Positions 14,633-19,941 of a DNA stretch of 19,941 nucleotides are shown in pieces; the first letter of the stretch is position 1, and each line of letters starts with the position of its first letter. The stretch is from an uncultured Methylococcaceae bacterium (GTDB lineage Bacteria; Pseudomonadota; Gammaproteobacteria; Methylococcales; Methylomonadaceae), in NCBI GenBank assembly GCA_913009515.1, contig CAJVYO010000006.1, positions 1 through 19,941 on the forward strand, read 5' to 3'. Under the pieces are notes generated by a model that was given only the letters and a program-made list of their open reading frames with translations, searched no databases and was not told where the DNA came from. The translations under genes were made by a program, and so were the position numbers.

Positions 14633-15649
14633 TTAGTTTTTAGCTTGGTCAACAATTTGATTGGCTGCAATCCAAGGCATCATGGCACGTAATTTAGCAC
14701 CGGTGACTTCGATAGGATGTTCAGCATTCAGACGACGTTTAGCGGTCATTTCTGGATAGTTAGTGGCACCTTCCAAGATAAAACGTTTTGCATATTCGCC
14801 ATTTTGAATGTTAGCCAGTGCTTCACGCATTGCTTGACGACTTTCATCATTGATAACTTTGTTACCGGTGACATATTCGCCATATTCTGCATTATTCGAA
14901 ATTGAATAATTCATGTTGGCAATACCGCCTTCAAACATTAAATCAACAATCAGTTTTAATTCGTGCATACATTCGAAATATGCCATTTCAGGTTCATAAC
15001 CGGCTTCAACCAATGTTTCAAAGCCCATTTTAACTAATTCAACTGCACCGCCACATAAAACAGCTTGCTCACCGAATAAATCAGTTTCTGTTTCTTCGCG
15101 GAAAGTGGTTTCAATAATACCTGAACGTCCACCACCAATCGCTGACGCGTAAGAGAGGCAAATTTCTTTTGCTGTGCCTGACGCATCTTGATGAATGGCG
15201 ATTAAATCAGGAATACCCCCACCGCGTGTAAATTCAGAACGTACTGTATGACCCGGTGCTTTAGGGGCAATCATAATCACATCTAAATCAGCACGTGGTG
15301 TCACTTGGTTATATAAAATCGCAAACCCATGTGCGAATGCTAAAGCGGCACCTTGCTTGATATTAGGCTCAATTTCTTCTTTATAAAGCTGAGATTGAAA
15401 TTCATCAGGCGTTAAAATCATAACCACATCAGCACTGGCGACTGCAGCAGCAACATTGGTTACTTTTAAACCATGTGCTTCAGCTTTAGCCACTGAGCTT
15501 GAGTTGTCACGTAAACCGACAACGACATCAACTCCAGAATCTTGTAAATTATTCGCGTGAGCATGACCTTGTGAACCGTAACCAATGATAGCTACTTTTT
15601 TACCTTTAATAATATTAAGGTCGGCGTCTTTATCGTAATAAACTTGCAT
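14633..15649 (-). CDS. ilvC: ketol-acid reductoisomerase
   Basis: IlvC isomerises and reduces acetolactate or acetohydroxybutyrate with NADPH and Mg2+ to the dihydroxy acids of valine, leucine and isoleucine synthesis. The 338-residue length fits the short class I enzymes. Visible motifs are the Rossmann loop GYGSQG (23-28), 'GLRDNSSS' with R47 and serines 50-52, the pattern for NADP preference, catalytic-region H107 in 'AHGFA', and metal-binding acidic residues in 'ETDLFGEQ' (about 188-195). The ATG is preceded by AGGA at 6-nt spacing. It is the last gene of ilvI-ilvH-ilvC and ends at a strong terminator. Confidence 0.97.
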   Translation of the reverse strand: MQVYYDKDADLNIIKGKKVAIIGYGSQGHAHANNLQDSGVDVVVGLRDNSSSVAKAEAHGLKVTNVAAAVASADVVMILTPDEFQSQLYKEEIEPNIKQGAALAFAHGFAILYNQVTPRADLDVIMIAPKAPGHTVRSEFTRGGGIPDLIAIHQDASGTAKEICLSYASAIGGGRSGIIETTFREETETDLFGEQAVLCGGAVELVKMGFETLVEAGYEPEMAYFECMHELKLIVDLMFEGGIANMNYSISNNAEYGEYVTGNKVINDESRQAMREALANIQNGEYAKRFILEGATNYPEMTAKRRLNAEHPIEVTGAKLRAMMPWIAANQIVDQAKN

Positions 15650-15694
15650 GTATTTTCCTAAGGGTTAGTGAATTATTATTCAGTCTGTTTTAAA

Positions 15695-15720
15695 GCCCTC
15701 TCTTTGGCGAGAGAGCAGGG
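15695..15720. repeat. hairpin repeat in the ilvH-ilvC gap
   Basis: CTCTCT (15698-15703) pairs with AGAGAG (15710-15715), with CCC and GGG outside, next to GGGTGAGGGG. The sequence resembles dispersed REP-like hairpins of the CCCTCTC...GAGAG...GGGTGAGGGG type. It lies inside the operon and could affect mRNA stability or relative expression of ilvC. Confidence 0.5.
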
Positions 15721-15730
15721 TGAGGGGAAA

Positions 15731-16222
15731 TTATAAATGTAAACCGTGTTCGCCACGCGACATACTAGTCGGGCCTGAACGGACGGTTTCAATAATATTT
15801 TCGTCGTTAAGTGATTCGACAAAGGCATCTAATTTTTCAGAGGAGCCGGTCATTTCAATCATATAACTGTTGTTGGTCACATCGATGATTTTACCGCGAA
15901 AAATATCCGCAAGGCGTTTAATTTCTTCGCGGTTATTAAGCGTCGTTTTCACTTTGACCAGCATAAGTTCACGTTCAACATGTGAAATATCGGCTAAATC
16001 AATGAGTTTTACCACATCAATGAGTTTATTAAGCTGTTTGGTAATTTGCTCAATAATTTCTTCGTTGCCGCGTGTGACTAAGGTCATACGCGATAAACTG
16101 GTATCTTCAGTGGGGGCAACCGTCAGTGATTCAATATTATAGCCACGAGCTGAAAATAAGCCCGCTACGCGTGATAAAGCACCCGCTTCATTTTCCATTA
16201 GAATAGAAATAATATGTCTCAT
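15731..16222 (-). CDS. ilvH: acetolactate synthase small (regulatory) subunit
   Basis: IlvH activates the catalytic subunit and confers valine feedback inhibition. The 163-residue protein begins 'MRHIISILMENEAGALSRV' and has an N-terminal ACT domain (about 4-75), with G14 and N29 conserved at positions linked to valine sensitivity in E. coli IlvH. A C-terminal regulatory domain (80-160) follows. Its ATG overlaps the ilvI stop by one base (TAATG), indicating translational coupling and near-equal synthesis of the two subunits. Confidence 0.97.
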   Translation of the reverse strand: MRHIISILMENEAGALSRVAGLFSARGYNIESLTVAPTEDTSLSRMTLVTRGNEEIIEQITKQLNKLIDVVKLIDLADISHVERELMLVKVKTTLNNREEIKRLADIFRGKIIDVTNNSYMIEMTGSSEKLDAFVESLNDENIIETVRSGPTSMSRGEHGLHL

Positions 16223-17955
16223 TATGCTAACTCTCTATCAATCGGTGTGCCGGGTGCAACCCGTAATGTCATTTCCTGATGCCCTTTGCCGGTTTCAATC
16301 ATCGGATAAACATTTTCAGTTCTATCGGTAATAATATCTAAGAAAACCGTGCGATCTTTCATTGCAAAGGCTTTTTCTAAGGCAGGCATGACATCTTCGG
16401 GACGTTCGACACGAATACCGACGTGACCATAAGATTCTGCTAATTTAACAAAATCAGGCAAAGTATCCATATAGGACTGTGAATAACGGCTTTCATAATT
16501 AAATTCTTGCCACTGACGTACCATACCCATGTAACCATTATTTAAATTAATAATTTTAATCGGGGTATTGTATTGTAAGGCGGTGGCTAATTCTTGAATA
16601 CACATTTGGATACTCGCTTCGCCAGTAATACAAGCGACATCCGCATCAGGAAACGCCAGTTTTACGCCAATCGCAGCAGGTAGACCAAAGCCCATAGTGC
16701 CTAAGCCGCCTGAATTAATCCAGCGGCGCGGTTTATCGAAATGATAAAACTGTGAGGCATACATTTGGTGCTGACCCACATCTGAAGTGATGTAAGCATC
16801 ACCCTTTGTAATTTCGTAAAGCTGTTCAACCACCCGTTGCGGTTTAATTTCTGTACTAGAACGGTCAAATTCTAAGCATTTACTGGTACGCCATTGATTA
16901 ATTTGTGCCCACCAGCGTGCTAAAGGTTCTGCATCAGGTTTATGCTGCTGTTTAATCAGCGCTAGCATTTGTAGCAATACCGGCTTCACATCGCCAACAA
17001 TTGGGATATCGACTTTGACGGTTTTAGAAATGGAGGCTGGATCAATATCAATATGGATGATTTGTGCGTTAGGGCAAAATTCAGCCAATTTTCCGGTCAC
17101 ACGATCATCAAATCGCACTCCAATCGCTAAAATAACATCGCTTTGATGCATACTTAAATTAGCTTCATAGGTGCCGTGCATACCTAACATACCGACAAAT
17201 TGCTTATCCGTTGCAGGGTAAGCGCCTAAGCCCATTAAAGTATTGGTAATCGGGAAATTTAGATAGCGAGTAAGTTCGGTTAATTCTTTACTCGCTTCAC
17301 CGATAACAACGCCACCGCCTGAATAAATGACAGGACGTTTAGCGGTTAATAATAGCTCAACTGCCTTTTTAATTTGCCCTGTATGACCTTGCACAGAAGG
17401 ATTATACGAACGCATGCTAATGCTATCAGGATAATGATAAGGGATTTTAATATTAGGGTCGGTAATATCTTTGGGAATATCAACGACTACCGGACCCGGT
17501 CGCCCTGTAGTGGCAACATAAAACGCCTTTTTCATGGTTTCAGCAATATCACTGATATCTTTGACTAAAAAATTATGTTTGACGCAAGGACGGGTAATAC
17601 CAATCATATCGACTTCTTGAAACGCATCACTACCGATAACCGCAGTAGGGACTTGCCCTGAAATCACCACCATAGGAATAGAATCCATATAGGCTGTCGC
17701 AATGCCGGTAACAGCATTGGTTGCACCCGGCCCTGATGTGACTAATACTACGCCTGCTTTACCGGTTGCTCGTGCATAAGCATCTGCGGCATGAGTCGCA
17801 GCTTGTTCATGTCTGACTAAAATATGTTTGACATCGTCTTGGTGAAAAATTGCATCATATAAATGCAACACTGCACCGCCCGGATAGCCGAAAAGATATT
17901 CCACTCCTTCATCTTTTAGGCACTGAATAACAATTTCTCCGCCACTAAGTTCCAC
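16222..17955 (-). CDS. ilvI: acetolactate synthase large (catalytic) subunit
   Basis: This ThDP-dependent enzyme makes acetolactate from two pyruvates, or acetohydroxybutyrate from pyruvate and 2-oxobutyrate. The 577 residues show 'FGYPGGAVLHLYDA', catalytic E50 in 'RHEQAA', 'TSGPGATN', and the ThDP-binding block ending in 'NLNNGYMGMVRQWQ'. The usual GDG of the ThDP motif reads G445-E446-A447, a variant on the GEG form I recall from other gammaproteobacterial IlvI. Start is GTG at 17955 with GAGGAT about 8-9 nt upstream. It is the first gene of ilvIHC. The single large-plus-small subunit arrangement points to the IlvIH isozyme; ilvB is a less likely name. Confidence 0.96.
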   Translation of the reverse strand: MELSGGEIVIQCLKDEGVEYLFGYPGGAVLHLYDAIFHQDDVKHILVRHEQAATHAADAYARATGKAGVVLVTSGPGATNAVTGIATAYMDSIPMVVISGQVPTAVIGSDAFQEVDMIGITRPCVKHNFLVKDISDIAETMKKAFYVATTGRPGPVVVDIPKDITDPNIKIPYHYPDSISMRSYNPSVQGHTGQIKKAVELLLTAKRPVIYSGGGVVIGEASKELTELTRYLNFPITNTLMGLGAYPATDKQFVGMLGMHGTYEANLSMHQSDVILAIGVRFDDRVTGKLAEFCPNAQIIHIDIDPASISKTVKVDIPIVGDVKPVLLQMLALIKQQHKPDAEPLARWWAQINQWRTSKCLEFDRSSTEIKPQRVVEQLYEITKGDAYITSDVGQHQMYASQFYHFDKPRRWINSGGLGTMGFGLPAAIGVKLAFPDADVACITGEASIQMCIQELATALQYNTPIKIINLNNGYMGMVRQWQEFNYESRYSQSYMDTLPDFVKLAESYGHVGIRVERPEDVMPALEKAFAMKDRTVFLDIITDRTENVYPMIETGKGHQEMTLRVAPGTPIDRELA

Positions 17956-18024
17956 TTGATATTATCCTCATTAAAACATTCATTAAATTAGGCTTTTTGC
18001 GACTAATTAATAAAAAATCTATCC

Positions 18025-18053
18025 AAAATAACGGAAAATAATGTGTTCGTCAA
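18025..18053 (-). promoter_or_regulatory. sigma70-type promoter of the ilvIHC operon
   Basis: On the minus strand TTGACG (18048-18053) and TATTTT (18025-18030) are separated by exactly 17 bp. This predicts a start near 18018 and a leader of about 60 nt before the GTG. No leader peptide rich in branched-chain codons and no attenuator hairpin is seen in that leader. Confidence 0.6.
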
Positions 18054-18078
18054 GATTTAGATGTGATGCTTACCTGTC

Positions 18079-18104
18079 TAAAATAAAATTAGAGCTTTAT
18101 TTTA
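18079..18104. repeat. AT-rich inverted repeat upstream of the ilv promoter
   Basis: TAAAATAAA (18079-18087) and TTTATTTTA (18096-18104) are perfect 9-bp arms around an 8-nt spacer. They lie about 60-85 bp upstream of the predicted ilv start. It may be a regulator-binding or DNA-bending site; no known consensus is recognised. Confidence 0.4.
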
Positions 18105-18207
18105 AGAGGAAGTTATATTAGTTTATAATAATGAATGTACCTATTAATATTCTTAGTTTTTAGGATTTAATAGCAAGAAATTATTTTTGTGCAGTGTCCA
18201 TTAAATT
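18105..18207. other. AT-rich divergent intergenic sequence without recognised feature
   Basis: The 409-bp gap between ilvI (-) and the secreted-protein gene (+) holds the ilv promoter, the AT-rich inverted repeat, a separate palindrome at 18208-18225 and the forward promoter. In this central part I see no open frame with a ribosome binding site and no further clear signal. Confidence 0.5.
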
Positions 18208-18225
18208 ATAGGTTATATGACCTAT
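18208..18225. promoter_or_regulatory. operator-like palindrome upstream of the secreted-protein gene
   Basis: ATAGGT and ACCTAT flank a 6-bp centre (TATATG), giving an 18-bp near-perfect dyad with one mismatched pair. It lies about 65 bp upstream of the likely -35 of the secreted-protein gene, a reasonable place for a regulator. The consensus is not recognised. Confidence 0.35.
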
Positions 18226-18289
18226 TTTAATATTTTGCATAATTTATTTGCTAAGGTAATGTAGCTATTTTTTGTTTTAAATCAAGGGT

Positions 18290-18320
18290 TTGATTTTTAG
18301 GCGTGATTTTTGCTTATACT
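18290..18320 (+). promoter_or_regulatory. promoter candidate for the secreted-protein gene
   Basis: TTGATT (18290-18295) and TATACT (18315-18320) are spaced 19 bp, slightly long. A start near 18327 gives a leader of about 38 nt. A strong Shine-Dalgarno AGGAG at 18351-18355 sits 9 nt before the ATG. Confidence 0.4.
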
Positions 18321-18364
18321 TTAGTTAAGATATTGTATTTTTAATTATTTAGGAGATTTTATAT

Positions 18365-19390
18365 ATGAAAAAGATGTACACATTAAAAGCAGGTTTAATT
18401 ACGTCTTCATTATTACTTAGCGCGACGGCTTATGCTGCTCCATGGGTTAATGATGATAATGTTTTAGAAGCAGGAACAACGATTCAGGCGATTAGTGCAA
18501 ACTCGAATAAAAATAGTTATACCAGCAATTCTGCATTAACGAATCGGGCCTGGGGTATGACTGGAGCATGGCTTAATTTTGAAGTACAGCAGGCGACAGA
18601 TGTGATGGTATCAGCTTCTTCAGCAATGACTAATGCACCGGGTTTTACTATTTATAGAGCGGATGGTGTTTTTATTGCAAGTCCAGGAGCACAGGGAAAA
18701 AATGATAAGGATGGCACTGAAGGTGCTATTCATGCCTTTAATCAGGTTGGACAACCTGGAAAACCAGGACTTGTTTGGGCAACTGATAATGATGTTGTTG
18801 ATTCATTAGAAGGTAATACGGTAGAAAATGGTCTTGTTCAAACTTTGGGTTATGTAAACGGTTCAAGCACAGACTTTATTAATCTTTGGGAGGATAACGT
18901 ATTATCTGGCGCGCATGATGTGAGTATTGATAATAAATATGAAAGTGGTGTATACGGTAGTGTACAACATCATTCAGGGCCAAATGGACATACTAACTAT
19001 TCAAATTTAACCTTAGTTAATTTACAGCCTGGTCACTATACGCTTTTTGTTGGTGGTACAAACAGTGACGGTGAAGATACACCGATTGATGTTAAGGTAT
19101 CGGCATTAGCTGTTTCAGTTGCAGATTGTGTTTTAAATTATCAAGAGCAGCAAGAACCGACGAACTATCCAACTGCAGGTTTAACGTCTCAAACACTTGT
19201 TACCTCAACAGAAGCGACTGAAGACACTGAAGCGGTATCTACTACTTACTATTACCGTTATTATGCGGAAACAGGAAGTTACTTAGGTATTGCTAAAGAA
19301 GATAATTATTTATATTCATTAAATCAAAATGGTGAATTGAATCAAGTTGGTGACGCAGCAGACTTAGCTGCAGCAGCTGATTGTAAATAA
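18365..19390 (+). CDS. secreted beta-rich protein, tentatively CorA/MopE-like copper-binding
   Basis: The 341 residues begin with a clear signal peptide (cleavage after AYA, residue 24). A beta-rich domain (about 28-250) contains 'AWGMTGAWLNFEV' (62-74), 'APGFTIYRADG', 'AIHAFNQVGQ' and 'HYTLFVGGTNSDGEDTP'. This pattern recalls surface proteins of methanotrophs, including the copper-repressible CorA/MopE group, and PEP-CTERM proteins with an AWGHTxxW motif; here the His position is Met65. No PEP-CTERM signal is present. After a Thr/Glu-rich linker (about 262-292) comes a small C-terminal module, 'YYRYYAETGSYLGIA' to the end, with 'ADLAAAADCK'. C255 and C340 could form a disulfide. The strong Shine-Dalgarno sequence suggests good expression. 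Secretion is well supported; the copper role is inference from memory of the family. Confidence 0.6.
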   Translation: MKKMYTLKAGLITSSLLLSATAYAAPWVNDDNVLEAGTTIQAISANSNKNSYTSNSALTNRAWGMTGAWLNFEVQQATDVMVSASSAMTNAPGFTIYRADGVFIASPGAQGKNDKDGTEGAIHAFNQVGQPGKPGLVWATDNDVVDSLEGNTVENGLVQTLGYVNGSSTDFINLWEDNVLSGAHDVSIDNKYESGVYGSVQHHSGPNGHTNYSNLTLVNLQPGHYTLFVGGTNSDGEDTPIDVKVSALAVSVADCVLNYQEQQEPTNYPTAGLTSQTLVTSTEATEDTEAVSTTYYYRYYAETGSYLGIAKEDNYLYSLNQNGELNQVGDAADLAAAADCK

Positions 19391-19399
19391 AGTTTAAAG

Positions 19400-19544
19400 C
19401 CATATATCCAAACGGCTTGAAGATGTAAGTTGCGTGATTCCCGCGTTTTTTATCGGGAATCCATGTATTGCAACGTACAGGTTTCTGCTGAGTATGCAGG
19501 AATAATGCATTAATAATAGTAACTTGCTTTCGTTTGGATATAGC
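19400..19544. repeat. structured element with terminal inverted repeats
   Basis: ATATCCAAACG (19404-19414) and CGTTTGGATAT (19531-19541) are perfect 11-bp inverted repeats 116 nt apart, flanked by GCC and AGC remnants of longer arms. Inside is a perfect 8-bp hairpin (GATTCCCG at 19436-19443, CGGGAATC at 19454-19461) and a smaller one around 19490-19510 (TTTCTGC with GCAGGAA). It looks like a MITE or palindromic repeat unit, possibly also the transcript end of the secreted-protein gene. No target duplication is evident. Confidence 0.5.
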
Positions 19545-19636
19545 TATTAGGATATCGTTTTTATACCGCGATGTAAAAATGATAATGTGTATACTTTAAC
19601 TGAGTGCTACTGGAGTTGTTAACTGATGTTTAATTA

Positions 19637-19682
19637 TTGACTATTATTGTATATAGCTATCTATATGGATGGCCATATACAA
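19637..19682 (+). mobile_element. candidate left end of an IS605-type element
   Basis: TTGAC (19637-19641) resembles known target/TAM sequences of tnpB elements. It is followed by overlapping hairpins: TTGTATAT (19647-19654) with ATATACAA (19675-19682), and TATATGG (19662-19668) with CCATATA (19673-19679). A subterminal hairpin just before tnpB is expected of a left end. The exact boundary is inferred. Confidence 0.45.
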
Positions 19683-19726
19683 GTTGTCGGCTTTATGGGC
19701 TAAAATGTTAAAAAAGGCTTTGGAAA

Positions 19727-19941
19727 ATGAAAACAATACTGAGTCATAAAATAGAGTTAAAGCCAAATAACATACAAGAAACGTTTTTAAAGCAATCGTG
19801 TGGTGTGTCTCGATTCGGCTATAACTTAGGCTTAGATGTCTGGAATAAGGAATATGAGGCAGGTAATAACCCCTCTATGTTTTCAGTGAAAAAACGCGTT
19901 AATGCCATTAAAAAAGAGCTTGCTCCGTGGTCTTATGATGT
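19727..19941 (+). CDS. tnpB: TnpB (IS200/IS605 RNA-guided nuclease), cut by window end
   Basis: The first 71 residues are visible and match the TnpB N-terminus: 'MKTILSHKIELKPNNIQE', then 'CGVSRFGYNLGLDVWNKEY', 'NPSMFSVKKRVNAIKKEL' and 'APWSYDV'. This is the helix-turn-helix/OrfB N-terminal region that precedes the RuvC nuclease. TnpB is a transposon-encoded DNA endonuclease guided by an RNA made from the element's right end. No tnpA is upstream in the window, so this is probably an IS1341-type (tnpB-only) element. The frame is open to the edge. It cannot be the missing part of the remnant at 1381-1545 in place, but may belong to the same family. Confidence 0.9.
   Translation, partial: MKTILSHKIELKPNNIQETFLKQSCGVSRFGYNLGLDVWNKEYEAGNNPSMFSVKKRVNAIKKELAPWSYD

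Noticed and set aside
15870..16142. 90-aa plus-strand open frame over ilvH
   Set aside because: Shadow of ilvH, whose ACT domain and start/stop coupling are clear.
17955..18018. attenuator or leader peptide for ilvIHC
   Set aside because: The predicted leader has no run of Ile/Val/Leu codons after a start and no competing hairpins.
1..19941. CRISPR arrays, tRNA or rRNA genes
   Set aside because: No regularly spaced direct repeats and no cloverleaf or rRNA-like sequence were seen on either strand.

Overview
The window is AT-rich chromosomal DNA from a Gammaproteobacterium. The housekeeping genes (parE, xseB-ispA, ilvIHC, argH) are of proteobacterial type. A PEP-CTERM protein and a secreted protein resembling the CorA/MopE copper-binding group suggest a Methylococcales-like (methanotroph-type) lineage. 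That lineage call is an inference, because no methane-oxidation gene is present.

Layout. Positions 1-1634 are accessory DNA: a 5'-truncated PEP-CTERM gene with a terminator; an integron attC site; a higBA-type toxin-antitoxin cassette; the 5' half of a second attC; and a decayed IS200/IS605-type tnpB tail ending in an intact right-end hairpin. That right end runs straight into a large NCS1-permease/histidine-kinase gene (1628-4549). The gene has lost its own 5' end and now seems to start inside the insertion-sequence terminus. argH follows with its own extended -10 promoter. Next comes a tight three-gene signalling operon (6087-10958): a YfiR/HmsC-like periplasmic protein, a CHASE8 hybrid histidine kinase with receiver and HPt domains, and a REC-PAS-GGDEF diguanylate cyclase. 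A 53-nt palindrome separates it from convergent parE.

parE (-) and xseB-ispA (+) diverge from an 80-bp promoter region. A free-standing STAS-domain protein follows ispA. A bidirectional terminator separates it from the convergent ilvI-ilvH-ilvC operon (minus strand), which makes branched-chain amino acids and has a good sigma70-type promoter near 18050. On the other side of a 409-bp divergent region lies a secreted beta-rich protein (18365-19390). After it come a structured repeat-like element and the start of a second IS605-type tnpB, cut by the window edge.

How the genes work together. The 6087-10958 operon forms a plausible complete pathway: periplasmic YfiR-like protein, CHASE8 kinase, internal receiver, HPt, then the GGDEF response regulator and c-di-GMP. 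The ilv genes encode the acetolactate synthase holoenzyme and ketol-acid reductoisomerase. The left end is a mobile-DNA junction where an integron cassette, an IS remnant and a truncated sensor meet. No CRISPR array, tRNA or rRNA was seen.
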